A DNA stretch of 64,000 bases, taken from Propionispira arboris (GTDB lineage: Bacteria; Bacillota; Negativicutes; Selenomonadales; Selenomonadaceae). This document shows positions 9,148 to 17,794 of this stretch, in pieces. A model generated the notes under the pieces. It made no database searches, was not told the origin of the DNA, and saw only the letters and a list, made by a program, of their open reading frames with translations. The stretch covers positions 62,001 to 126,000 of the forward strand of contig NZ_FNZK01000010.1 in the NCBI RefSeq assembly GCF_900109225.1. The letters are read 5' to 3'. The position numbers and the translations under genes were made by a program. Positions within the stretch are counted from its first letter, which is position 1. Each line of letters begins with the position of its first letter.

Positions 9148-9246
9148 GATAGTGACCTCCTAAATTTTGCTTGTTTATGTTTTGCAGTAGTCGATGTCTG
9201 CGAGAATATTAAGTGATTGTGTTATATTCTAACGCCGATTTTCAGT

Positions 9247-9319
9247 AAACGTCAAGATAAAATTTAAAAATGTTTTTTTGTGAAATACACTTGACGTTTG
9301 AAGGGAGATAAAATATAAT
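9247..9319. promoter_or_regulatory. Divergent serC/serA promoter region with a 10-bp inverted repeat
   Basis: On the plus strand TTGACG (9291-9296) and TATAAT (9314-9319) are spaced by exactly 17 bp and drive the T-box leader and serA. An identical TTGACG lies on the minus strand at 9255-9250 facing serC, with TAGAAT about 18 bp beyond. Together they form a perfect repeat, AAACGTCAAG (9247-9256) and CTTGACGTTT (9290-9299), so both -35 boxes sit in the arms of one dyad. Confidence 0.75.
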
Positions 9320-9349
9320 TGCATATAAGCATATAGACAAATACATAGA

Positions 9350-9580
9350 AAACGCGATGATGAGAAATCAAAATTGATTGTTCTTTTAGAGAGTCGACGG
9401 ATGGTGCAAGTCGGTAGATAATCAAGTTTGTTCCAGCTCGAAGCGGCTAATGATGAATTATGACGGGAACGCCCGATACAGCGAACTAGAGTTGGCGCGA
9501 TAAGCGCATAAACTTGGGTGGTACCGTGGAGATAAAAGCTTCGCCCCAAATATTATATTGGGGTGAGGCTTTTTTTATTT
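9350..9580 (+). ncRNA. T-box leader of serA, probably sensing uncharged tRNA-Ser
   Basis: Conserved T-box parts appear in order: the stem-I start GCGATGATGAGAAA (about 9353-9366), AGAGAG (9388-9393), GGTGCAAGTCGGT (9403-9415), the 14-nt T-box core TGGGTGGTACCGTGG (9515-9529) and a terminator AAGCTTCGCCCCAA/TTGGGGTGAGGCTT with T7 (about 9536-9576). Uncharged tRNA should stabilise the antiterminator and allow serA transcription. Serine codons (TCC, AGC) occur in the 3' side of stem I around 9431-9437, but the specifier loop was not folded. Serine specificity is inferred mainly from the downstream gene. Confidence 0.93.
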
Positions 9581-9682
9581 AAAAATGTTTTGCGTGTGAA
9601 TTTAAGTTAGGCTATATGCGTTGGGCAAAGATTATTTTAGGGTATATATTTTAAATGCAAAATAAAGGGAGCGAATGAATTG

Positions 9683-11266
9683 ATGAAAGTTTTAATTGCG
9701 GATGGAGTTTCACCTAAAGGCATTGATATTTTAGCAAAAGATTATGAAGTGGTGGTAAAAGACAAGTTGCCAGCAGAAGAATTACTGGAAATCATTCCAC
9801 AGTTTGATGGTTTGATTGTTCGTAGTGCTTCTAAAGTTACGCAAGCCGTTATTGCAGCAGCGACGAACCTTAAAGTTATTGGTCGGGCAGGGGTTGGCGT
9901 GGATAATATCGATATTCCAGCGGCTACGGCCCGTGGAATTATTGTTCTCAATGCTCCGGAGGGAAATACGATTGCGGCTACTGAACATACGATGGCTATG
10001 ATGCTTTCCATGGCGAGGAACATTCCTGTTGCCAATGAAACAATGCAAAAAGGTGAATGGAATCGTAAGAAATATGTAGGTGTAGAACTTAGAGGCAAGA
10101 CGCTGGGCGTCATTGGGATGGGGCGTATCGGTAGTGGCGTTGCGAAACGCGCGTTGGCTTTTGATATGGATGTGATTGGTTATGATCCATATATCAATGA
10201 AGAGCGGGCGCAGGCTTTGGGGATTGAGATTGGCTCATTAGATGATGTTATTGCCAAATCAGATTTTATTACCGTACATATGCCATTAACGGCGCAAACT
10301 AAAGGTATGCTGAATAAAGATAATATGAAAAACATGAAAAAAGGTGTACGCTTAGTCAATTGTGCACGTGGCGGGATTATTAATGAAGCCGATCTTGCTG
10401 CAGCGGTAAAAATGGGAATTGTAGCTGGTGCGGCAATTGATGTGTTTGAAAGCGAACCTGTTCCGGTTGATCATCCGTTGGTTGGTTTACCTGGGGTTGT
10501 ACTTACGCCGCATCTTGGGGCATCAACCGTAGAAGCTCAAGTGGGTGTTTCAATTGATGTTGCTCGTGGTGTCGGGGCGGCGCTGCGCGGTGAACCTGTT
10601 TCAACGGCGGTGAATATGGCACCAGTATCGGCGCAGGTTATGAAGGTGATCAAACCGTATTTCGATTTAGCAGAGCGTTTAGGCTGCACGGCTTGTTCAT
10701 TGGCAGAGGGGCCAATTGAAAAAATTGAAGTGGAATATAATGGTGAAATTACTGAAGTTGATACAAAAATGATTACAACGGCTGTTATTAAAGGTGTACT
10801 TAATCCAATCCTTGAATTTGCCGTGAATTATGTGAATGCACCGAGTATGGCTAAGCAGCGCAATATTAAAGTGAAAGAAATGAAAAATAAAGAGGCTGAG
10901 AATTTTGCAAATCTTATTACAGTCCGTGTAACAACAGCAGCTTCTGAAATAAGAGTACAAGGTACATTGTTTGGTGATGAAGGTCGTATTGTTATGATCA
11001 ATGACTATCGAGTTGATGTCGATCCACATGCAAGAATACTTATTTGTCCGCATATTAATCGCCCGGGGATTATTGGTAAAGTAGGGTCTGTTATGGGGGG
11101 CGCCGATATCAATATTTCAGGAATGCAGGTTGGTAAAACAGATGTTTCTGGTACAAATATTATGGTTGTTACGGTTGATAACGATATACCGCCGCATATC
11201 CTTAAGTCGGTCATTGGAATTGATGGGATTTTCGGAGCAAAACTTGTAAATTTTTATGTTGTATAA
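9683..11266 (+). CDS. serA: D-3-phosphoglycerate dehydrogenase
   Basis: About 527 residues, the long SerA form. It has a catalytic/NAD-binding core (GRAGVGVDNIDI, the Rossmann motif GMGRIGSGVAKRA, catalytic NCARGGIINE and TPHLGAST), an intervening domain and a C-terminal ACT domain (about 455-528) for serine feedback. It oxidises 3-phosphoglycerate to 3-phosphohydroxypyruvate. ATG 9683 is preferred; TTG 9680 is directly in front and both fit the upstream AAAGGGAG. Expression is controlled by the T-box leader. A shorter 2-hydroxyacid dehydrogenase paralogue lies at 16776. Confidence 0.96.
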   Translation: MKVLIADGVSPKGIDILAKDYEVVVKDKLPAEELLEIIPQFDGLIVRSASKVTQAVIAAATNLKVIGRAGVGVDNIDIPAATARGIIVLNAPEGNTIAATEHTMAMMLSMARNIPVANETMQKGEWNRKKYVGVELRGKTLGVIGMGRIGSGVAKRALAFDMDVIGYDPYINEERAQALGIEIGSLDDVIAKSDFITVHMPLTAQTKGMLNKDNMKNMKKGVRLVNCARGGIINEADLAAAVKMGIVAGAAIDVFESEPVPVDHPLVGLPGVVLTPHLGASTVEAQVGVSIDVARGVGAALRGEPVSTAVNMAPVSAQVMKVIKPYFDLAERLGCTACSLAEGPIEKIEVEYNGEITEVDTKMITTAVIKGVLNPILEFAVNYVNAPSMAKQRNIKVKEMKNKEAENFANLITVRVTTAASEIRVQGTLFGDEGRIVMINDYRVDVDPHARILICPHINRPGIIGKVGSVMGGADINISGMQVGKTDVSGTNIMVVTVDNDIPPHILKSVIGIDGIFGAKLVNFYVV

Positions 11267-11318
11267 ATAAAATGAAGTAAGTTTCTTCTATAATATAATA
11301 AATAAGAAATATATAAGC

Positions 11319-11350
11319 AAAAAAGGCATCCTTGATAGGAGCCTTTTTTG
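11319..11350 (+). terminator. Rho-independent terminator after serA
   Basis: AAAAAAGGC and GCCTTTTTT form the stem around a 13-nt loop, which contains an inner CC/GG pair. Confidence 0.8.
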
Positions 11351-11405
11351 TGTTTTACGTGATAAAATAAATTTATAGAAATTTTTCTTAAGGAGTGACT
11401 GCAAC

Positions 11406-13301
11406 GTGGATGCACGAATTTTATTGGTGGCACCGTTTCAGGATTTGTATGAAGTCGCAGAAAAAGTTGTGATGGAGCAGTTTGCTGACGCACATGCTTG
11501 TGTTAAAGTTATCCAAGGCAATCTGCAAGAATGCATGGAGGCAGTTAAACAGGAAATTGAATCTGGCACTGAAGTTATTATTAGTCGTGGCGGTACGGCG
11601 ACGCTTATTGAACAAAATGTAGATATACCAGTATTGCCGATTGAGGTTGGCGTACTTGATATTTTACGTGCCATGATGACAAATGGAAAATATCCTGACA
11701 AGGTTGGAATTGCTGGTTTTGAGAATGTTATTTATGGTTGCGAAGAGATGGAGTCATTACTGGGAATTCATTTTTATGAGATTTATTTGCATGAAGAAGC
11801 TGAGGCGGAAACGAAGATTAAGGAAGCGCTGGCGCATGGTGTTGAGCTTATTGTTGGTGATGCAATATCCGTCAAGCTGGCAGCTAAACTTGGTGTGCCG
11901 GCAATTATGATCCACTCAGGACGCGAAGCTGTTTATAAGGTTATTCGAGAAGCACAAATTATAGGTAATATTCGACGGCAGGAAAAAGAAAAATCTGTAC
12001 TGGTGAGAACGATGATCGATCAGTCAGCAGAGGCTATTATTGCTACTGATACAGACAACCGGATTACGTTATTTAATTCTATGGCCGAAAAACTATTTTG
12101 TATTTCCCATTTTGAGGCTTTAGGAAAATCCTTGTTTGAAGTGATACCGGCTTTACGACTGTGCGAAACCGATACGATTCATGATGTAATTGAAGATATA
12201 CAGCAGTTTGGTGATAAAACAATTGCCGTGAAAAAAGCAATTTTACAACTTGCCGATGAAACAATTGGTCGAATTTATACATTGCAAAATGTTTCACAAA
12301 TTCAAAAATTAGAGCAAAATGTACGGAAAAAATTACATAAAAAAGGGCTGGTTGCTAAAATGCAGATGGAAGATATTATAGGTACATCTTCCATCTGCAT
12401 AGCAATGAAAAAGAAGGCTGTCAAATATGCTTTAACGCAATCGACAATATTGGTTACAGGTGACTCGGGAACGGGTAAAGAAGTGTTGGTTCAGAGCATA
12501 CATAATCTTAGTACTCGCGCGAATGGTCCTTTTGTGGCGGTTAATTGTGCCGCACTGCCGGAACATTTATTGGAATCGGAGTTGTTTGGTTATGAGGAAG
12601 GTTCTTTTACTGGTGCAAAACGTGGTGGACGGCAAGGGCTTTTTGAGTTAGCACATGGTGGAACGCTTTTTCTTGATGAGATAGGGGAAATGCCAATATC
12701 CCTACAATCACGGCTGCTGCGAGTTTTACAGGAGAAAGAAATTATGCATATTGGCGGTGACAGTGTTATTCCGGTTGATGTTAGAATCATAGCAGCGACG
12801 AATCAAAATTTGGCTAAAATGATAGAGGAAAAGGTGTTTCGTGCAGATCTTTATTATCGGCTGAATATATTGCGTATTCATGTACCGACACTGCAAGACC
12901 GTAGGGAGGATATACCTTTGCTGGCTAAAGAATTGGTAAAAAAGCTGGGCAGGGTGAATTTGAATGTCCAAAGACTTGATTCAGGGGCACTGGAATATCT
13001 TAAACAATGCAGCTGGCAGGGGAATATTCGTCAGCTTGCTAATATAATAGAACGGGTTATGCTGCTTAGTGATGGACCTGTGATTACGAAACAAGATATT
13101 GTGGAAGCGCGCGATGAAGCCAATACTGATATAGAACAGGGGATAGAAGAGGAAAGAGATTTTTCAACCGATAATCTTGGGCGGATGGAAAAAGACACTT
13201 TGCTGCGAGTTTTAAGCGAAGAAAAATTTAATTATAGCCGGGCTGCGATTCGTCTGGGTATACATCGAACGACTTTGTGGCGCAAACTTAATAAAAAATA
13301 A
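11406..13301 (+). CDS. Sigma-54-dependent transcriptional activator with PrpR-type sensor domain
   Basis: 631 residues. An N-terminal PrpR_N sensor (about 5-185, with [12 protein letters not shown]) is followed by a PAS domain (about 200-300), the AAA+ sigma-54 interaction domain (about 325-550; Walker A GDSGTGKE, the GSFTGA form of the GAFTGA loop, [10 protein letters not shown]) and a Fis-type HTH at the C-terminus ([20 protein letters not shown]). It should activate a -24/-12 promoter in response to a small organic acid. Exactly such a promoter lies 94 bp after its stop, ahead of the acid-sugar genes, which are the likely target. The start is GTG 11406 with AAGGAGTGA upstream. Confidence 0.95.
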   Translation: MDARILLVAPFQDLYEVAEKVVMEQFADAHACVKVIQGNLQECMEAVKQEIESGTEVIISRGGTATLIEQNVDIPVLPIEVGVLDILRAMMTNGKYPDKVGIAGFENVIYGCEEMESLLGIHFYEIYLHEEAEAETKIKEALAHGVELIVGDAISVKLAAKLGVPAIMIHSGREAVYKVIREAQIIGNIRRQEKEKSVLVRTMIDQSAEAIIATDTDNRITLFNSMAEKLFCISHFEALGKSLFEVIPALRLCETDTIHDVIEDIQQFGDKTIAVKKAILQLADETIGRIYTLQNVSQIQKLEQNVRKKLHKKGLVAKMQMEDIIGTSSICIAMKKKAVKYALTQSTILVTGDSGTGKEVLVQSIHNLSTRANGPFVAVNCAALPEHLLESELFGYEEGSFTGAKRGGRQGLFELAHGGTLFLDEIGEMPISLQSRLLRVLQEKEIMHIGGDSVIPVDVRIIAATNQNLAKMIEEKVFRADLYYRLNILRIHVPTLQDRREDIPLLAKELVKKLGRVNLNVQRLDSGALEYLKQCSWQGNIRQLANIIERVMLLSDGPVITKQDIVEARDEANTDIEQGIEEERDFSTDNLGRMEKDTLLRVLSEEKFNYSRAAIRLGIHRTTLWRKLNKK

Positions 13302-13323
13302 TGATATAGTTGCTATATTCATC

Positions 13324-13354
13324 AAATACGTTGCGTTTTGCAACGTATTTTTTT
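13324..13354. promoter_or_regulatory. 11-bp perfect inverted repeat: terminator of the activator gene and/or its upstream activating site
   Basis: AAATACGTTGC and GCAACGTATTT are separated by GTTTT and followed by further T, so it reads as a terminator. Its centre is also about 85 bp upstream of the start site implied by the sigma-54 promoter, an ordinary place for an enhancer-binding-protein site. It could serve either or both roles. Confidence 0.7.
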
Positions 13355-13394
13355 ATGGAGATAAAAAAAGTCGTTATTTATATTGCTTTGAATG

Positions 13395-13411
13395 TTGGCA
13401 TGCCATTTGCA
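13395..13411 (+). promoter_or_regulatory. Sigma-54 (-24/-12) promoter of the acid-sugar operon
   Basis: TTGGCAT-GCCAT-TTGCA matches the consensus TTGGCAC-N5-TTGCA at all but one position, and the GG and GC dinucleotides are separated by the required 10 bp. It lies 43 bp ahead of the kinase start codon and directly after the gene for a sigma-54 activator. Confidence 0.88.
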
Positions 13412-13453
13412 TTATAGTATAGATGAGAAACAACACGAAGAGGGTGATGGAAA

Positions 13454-14767
13454 ATGACTCAACTGGCTGTGATTGCCGATGATTTGACCGGCGCAAATGA
13501 TACGGCTGTACAATTTGCCAAACGTAATATTAGCAACTGTGTAAGAATCAATTTTGATCAGCCCAAATTAGCTCATGAAATGGCGGATGTTGTTGTTATT
13601 GATACAAATAGCCGTGATATAAACGCGATCGAAGCCTATCAGAAAGTGAAACAAACCTGTGAAAAACTGCAAGATAGTGGAATTGTGCATATTTACAAAA
13701 AAATAGATTCAACACTTCGCGGCAATCTTGGCGCGGAGATTGAAGCAGCAGCAAGCGTGTTTTTGCCAACGGTTGTGATTATTGCGCCGGCTTTTCCGGG
13801 CAATCAGCGGATTACGATCGGTGGCTGCCATTTTTTAGATGGCGTACCGATTGCTTTAACGGAGATGGCACATGCCCCGAAGTCACCAATCAATGAATCG
13901 CAAATTATAGACATACTTAGAGAGCAGACAGATGTTTTAATAGGGTTAATATCGCTGGAAACAGTAAAACAAGGTGTTGCTCAAATTGCTTTAGCGATTC
14001 GTCAATGTCTTAAGCGTGACGAAAAATGGATTGTGTTTGATGCTGCAGAAGATAAACATCTTGGGTATATTGTTGAGGCTGCTAAAGCATATAAGCAGTT
14101 GCTTTGGGTTGGATCAGCTGGTCTTGCTGAATATTTGCCGAGTATTTATCAGTGGAAAGCGAGTAAAAGAGCTGTGGGCATTCAAACAAGTGGTCCAATA
14201 TTGATTGTAGCGGGAAGTGTGAGTAAGACAACACAAACACAAATTCAAGAGGTATTAACGCATACAAAAATCAATTTGATAAAATTGAATGCAGCTGGTT
14301 TATTAGAAAATCAATCTGAGGAAATTAAGCGTTGTGCAAAATCTGTCAATAGTCTGCTGAAAAAAGGCAGTGATGTTTTACTGGCAAGTGCAACATTGGA
14401 TGCAGATGTTAAACAAGCCATTGAAGCAGGCATAAAATATAAGCTGGCAGGTAGTGAAGTAAGTGAATATACGGCTCATGCACTGGGGGAAGTTGCTAAA
14501 ACTGTAGTAGGCAGCCATTTAGCGGGAGTTATTCTTACGGGTGGTGATACGGCAATTCACGTTTGCAAGGCTTTAGGTGCAGAAGGTATCGAAATTTTAG
14601 AGGAAGTTGCCATGGGAATTCCCTTGGGAAGATTGGTTGGAGGATCATGCAGTGGTCTGCAAGTTATTACTAAGGCCGGGGCTTTTGGCGGGAGCAATTC
14701 TTTTATTCAAGCCATGGACGCGATTCGAAAAGTAAAAGAACACGAAGACATAAAGGAGTCGATGTAA
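13454..14767 (+). CDS. DUF1537 four-carbon acid sugar kinase family protein
   Basis: 437 residues. The N-terminal IADDLTGANDTAVQFAKR and KKIDSTLRGN motifs define the substrate domain, and GGDTA with GSCSGLQVITKAGAFGG the nucleotide domain of DUF1537 kinases (OtnK, DtnK, LtnK types). These phosphorylate erythronate or threonate isomers at O4. The next gene, a PdxA2-type dehydrogenase 1 bp downstream, is the standard partner that oxidises and decarboxylates the product to dihydroxyacetone phosphate. It is the first gene of the sigma-54-controlled operon. Which stereoisomer is used cannot be read from sequence. Confidence 0.9.
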   Translation: MTQLAVIADDLTGANDTAVQFAKRNISNCVRINFDQPKLAHEMADVVVIDTNSRDINAIEAYQKVKQTCEKLQDSGIVHIYKKIDSTLRGNLGAEIEAAASVFLPTVVIIAPAFPGNQRITIGGCHFLDGVPIALTEMAHAPKSPINESQIIDILREQTDVLIGLISLETVKQGVAQIALAIRQCLKRDEKWIVFDAAEDKHLGYIVEAAKAYKQLLWVGSAGLAEYLPSIYQWKASKRAVGIQTSGPILIVAGSVSKTTQTQIQEVLTHTKINLIKLNAAGLLENQSEEIKRCAKSVNSLLKKGSDVLLASATLDADVKQAIEAGIKYKLAGSEVSEYTAHALGEVAKTVVGSHLAGVILTGGDTAIHVCKALGAEGIEILEEVAMGIPLGRLVGGSCSGLQVITKAGAFGGSNSFIQAMDAIRKVKEHEDIKESM

Positions 14768-14768
14768 G

Positions 14769-15782
14769 ATGAAACCAATTTTGGGAATTACAATGGGAGA
14801 TGCTGCAGGTGTCGGACCGGAAATCATTATAAAGGCACTTACAGATACACATATTTATGATATTGCCAGACCAATTGTTTTTGGCGATAAAAAAATTATG
14901 GAACGTGCTATTGGTCTTTTGCACAGTAAATTAACCTGCAATTCGGTGCAGAATCCGCAACAGGGCTATTTTCGGTATGGCACAATTGATATTGTAGATC
15001 TTGATAATCTGCCAGCTGATCTGCCCTTTGCTAAAGTGGATGCCAGAGCCGGTAAAGCAGCTTATGAATATATAGCCAAAGCGATGCAGTTTGCCCTGAA
15101 GCAAGACATTCATGCAATTGTAACGGCACCACTTAATAAAGAAGCATTGAATTTAAGCGGCTGCAATTATCCAGGTCATACAGAAATACTAGGAGCCCTT
15201 TCGGGAGAAAAGGACTATTCAATGATGCTGGTGAGTGGTTCGCTTAAAGTAATTCATGTGACGACGCATGTAGCACTTAGAGAGGCATGTGATCTCGTCA
15301 AAAAAGAAAGAGTTCTTAAGGTTATTAAACTTGCTGATGAAACATTAAAACTTATGGGAATTGAAAAACCACGCATTGCCGTAGCAGGACTCAACCCTCA
15401 TTGTGGTGAACATGGCCTTTTTGGCACAGAGGATGAGCTGGAAATTCTACCAGCGATCAAGCTGGCACAGCAAGCTGGAATCAATGCAATAGGTCCAATG
15501 CCGCCAGACAGCGTCTTTCATCGTGCCGCTAATTTAGGGGAATTTGATATTGTCGTTGTTATGTATCATGATCAAGGACATATACCGATAAAGGTTCTTG
15601 GTTTTGAATCAGGTGTTAATGTCACGGTTGGTCTGCCAATTATTCGTACATCAGTTGACCACGGAACAGCATTTCCGATTGCCGGAGAAGGTATTGCAGA
15701 TAGCAAAAGTATGACAGAATCTTTGATTTTGGGTGCCAGAATGGCAAATGTAAAGTTTGCTGATTTTTTAAATAAAGAATGA
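14769..15782 (+). CDS. PdxA2-type 4-phosphoerythronate/threonate dehydrogenase
   Basis: 337 residues, related to PdxA (4-hydroxythreonine-4-phosphate dehydrogenase): GITMGDAAGVGPEI at the N-terminus, and metal ligands within GHTEILG, HDQGHIPIKVLGF and SVDHGTAFPIAG. Next to a DUF1537 kinase this family works in acid-sugar catabolism, oxidising the 4-phospho acid at C3 with NAD, followed by loss of CO2 to give dihydroxyacetone phosphate. No other vitamin B6 genes are nearby, which argues against a pyridoxine role. It is tightly coupled to the kinase gene. Confidence 0.9.
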   Translation: MKPILGITMGDAAGVGPEIIIKALTDTHIYDIARPIVFGDKKIMERAIGLLHSKLTCNSVQNPQQGYFRYGTIDIVDLDNLPADLPFAKVDARAGKAAYEYIAKAMQFALKQDIHAIVTAPLNKEALNLSGCNYPGHTEILGALSGEKDYSMMLVSGSLKVIHVTTHVALREACDLVKKERVLKVIKLADETLKLMGIEKPRIAVAGLNPHCGEHGLFGTEDELEILPAIKLAQQAGINAIGPMPPDSVFHRAANLGEFDIVVVMYHDQGHIPIKVLGFESGVNVTVGLPIIRTSVDHGTAFPIAGEGIADSKSMTESLILGARMANVKFADFLNKE

Positions 15783-15810
15783 AATGCTATAAATTGAAGG
15801 GATGATTTTT

Positions 15811-16686
15811 ATGTTACAGCCAAAAGGTATTATTACACCAATTCTCACACCATTAACGGATGATGAAAAATTTAATGAAAAAGAATATCGCAGCCAAATT
15901 AATCGTTTGATAAAAGCTGGTGTCAGCGGTATTTTTCCGTTAGGAACAAATGGTGAATTCTATGCTTTTTCTAAAGAAGAAAAAATAGAAATCATGAAAG
16001 TCGCAGTCGATGAAGTCAAAGCTAGAGTTCCTGTATATGCAGGTACTGGCTGCACGACTACGAAGGAGACCATTGAGTTATCTAAAATTGCCAAAGACTT
16101 AGGTGTAGATGTAGTATCTATTATTTCACCGTATTTTGTTGGTATTTCACAAGATGATCTTTATCGTCATTATAGTGCTATTGCGGAAAGTATTGATTTA
16201 CCTATTTTGCTTTATAACATTCCCGCCAGAACTGGGAATAACATAGATTATAAAACAGTGGAAAAACTAGCAAAATATGAAAATATTATTGGTATTAAAG
16301 ACAGCAGCGGAAATTTTGATAATACATTGAAATATATAGAAAATACCAATGAAAGATTAGCCGTGCTGGCTGGCAGTGACTCTTTGATTTTGTGGACGTT
16401 GATGGCAGGTGGGGCGGGAGCAATCAGTGGTTGTTCTAATGTGTTTCCTGAACTTATGGTTAGTATCTACAAATTATGGTCAGAAGGTAAAATTGCTGAA
16501 GCAAATGAAGCACAGCAGAAGATCAGACCTTTCCGTAATGTCATGCAGATGGGCAATCCTAACTCTGTTGTTAAACGTGCTGTGAATTTACTGGGTTATC
16601 CCGTTGGTCCGGCTCGCGAACCATCTAACTGCATAGATCCCAAAATTGATCAAGCACTAAAAGCTGTGTTTGAATTATACAAATAA
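15811..16686 (+). CDS. Dihydrodipicolinate synthase (DapA)-family lyase/aldolase
   Basis: About 291 residues from ATG 15811, which has GAAGGG at a proper distance; the ATG at 15802 overlaps that RBS. The class I aldolase barrel of the DapA/NanA family is visible: GVSGIFPLGTNGEFYAF, YNIPARTG (the catalytic Tyr) and GIKDSSG (the Schiff-base Lys). Its place in a sugar-acid operon suggests a pyruvate-dependent aldolase or dehydratase rather than lysine biosynthesis. The specific reaction is unknown. The DapA fold is certain, the annotation as synthase is not. Confidence 0.85.
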   Translation: MLQPKGIITPILTPLTDDEKFNEKEYRSQINRLIKAGVSGIFPLGTNGEFYAFSKEEKIEIMKVAVDEVKARVPVYAGTGCTTTKETIELSKIAKDLGVDVVSIISPYFVGISQDDLYRHYSAIAESIDLPILLYNIPARTGNNIDYKTVEKLAKYENIIGIKDSSGNFDNTLKYIENTNERLAVLAGSDSLILWTLMAGGAGAISGCSNVFPELMVSIYKLWSEGKIAEANEAQQKIRPFRNVMQMGNPNSVVKRAVNLLGYPVGPAREPSNCIDPKIDQALKAVFELYK

Positions 16687-16775
16687 AAGAATTGTAAATA
16701 ATGAGTTAAGATAGTTTTATAAAATAACAAAGAAACGTTTTAGATATTTTTAAAAGTTAGAAAGAGGGTCACAGC

Positions 16776-17753
16776 ATGAGGAAAATAGTTATTTCACATA
16801 GGCTGCATGAAGCTGGTATGGCTGTTTTGGCGAAGGGCAATGTAAAAATTTCAATTACTGATAGTGGAAATCCCAAGGTTATGCTGCCAGAACTTCTTGA
16901 TGCCGAAGGCTTGATTATTCGCATTGGGTCAATTGACCGGGAAACAATGCTTCAAGCAAAAAATTTAAAAGTAATTGGACGTCCCGGCGTTGGTGTAGAT
17001 GATGTCGATGTAGAAACAGCAACGGAACTTGGCATTCCCGTCGTAATTGCCCCAGGAGCAAATACTCGTTCTGTGGCGGAGCATGCTTTTGCTTTGATGC
17101 TTAGCTGTGCAAAAGATATTGTTCATAGTGACAAAGAACTTCGTAAGGGGAATTTTGCAGTACGAAGCAATTATAAAGCATATGAAATTTTTGGCAAAAC
17201 ACTAGGTCTGGTTGGGTATGGTCATATTGGCAGTATTTTAGCGGAAATGGCAGCAGGAATTGGCATGAAAGTAAATGTATATGATCCTTTTGTAAAACCG
17301 GAGGTTATTGCTGCTAAAGGATATACGTATGAGGCTGACTTAAATCATATTATGCAAGTTGCAGATGTAATTTCATTGCATGTTCCTTTAACGCCTAAAA
17401 CAAAAAATCTTATTGGTACAGCAGAGCTTAAATTAATGAAAGCTACGGGGATCATTATTAATTGTTCACGTGGTGGCATTATTGATGAAAAAGCATTAGC
17501 GGTTGCTTTGAAGCAAAATGAAATCCACAGCGCAGCAACGGATGTGTTCACGAATGAACCGGTAACGATGGACGAAGCTTTATTTCAGTATGACAATATA
17601 ATCGTGACACCCCATATGGCTGGGCAAACACAAGAAGCAGCAGCTGGTGTGGCAACAATGGCCGCTGAGGGCGTTTTAGCTGTTATGGACGGCCAACGAT
17701 GGCCATATGTCTGCAATCCTAAAGCCTATGAACACCCACGGTGGAATAAATAA
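16776..17753 (+). CDS. D-isomer-specific 2-hydroxyacid dehydrogenase (phosphoglycerate dehydrogenase-like)
   Basis: 325 residues, the short form without an ACT domain. GRPGVGVDDVDV, the NAD-binding VGYGHIGSIL, the catalytic Arg in NCSRGGIIDE and His in TPHMAGQT are in order. It probably interconverts a 2-keto acid (hydroxypyruvate-, glyoxylate- or tetrulosonate-like) and the D-2-hydroxy acid as part of the acid-sugar pathway. It is a paralogue of serA at 9683 but lacks the regulatory domain. An 89-bp gap precedes it. RBS GAGGG upstream of ATG 16776. Confidence 0.88.
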   Translation: MRKIVISHRLHEAGMAVLAKGNVKISITDSGNPKVMLPELLDAEGLIIRIGSIDRETMLQAKNLKVIGRPGVGVDDVDVETATELGIPVVIAPGANTRSVAEHAFALMLSCAKDIVHSDKELRKGNFAVRSNYKAYEIFGKTLGLVGYGHIGSILAEMAAGIGMKVNVYDPFVKPEVIAAKGYTYEADLNHIMQVADVISLHVPLTPKTKNLIGTAELKLMKATGIIINCSRGGIIDEKALAVALKQNEIHSAATDVFTNEPVTMDEALFQYDNIIVTPHMAGQTQEAAAGVATMAAEGVLAVMDGQRWPYVCNPKAYEHPRWNK

Positions 17754-17794
17754 AACATTTAAGCCAATATAAAAACAGATTGGAGCAATCAAAA

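Noticed and set aside
9229-9549. 106-codon minus-strand open frame across the T-box
   Set aside because: It is the complement of the conserved T-box leader and shows no protein-like features.
14769-15782. pdxA for vitamin B6 synthesis
   Set aside because: Context with a DUF1537 kinase and a sigma-54 acid-sugar operon favours the PdxA2 catabolic role.
15811-16686. dapA of lysine biosynthesis
   Set aside because: No lysine-pathway neighbours; its place in a sugar-acid operon suggests another lyase reaction of the same fold.
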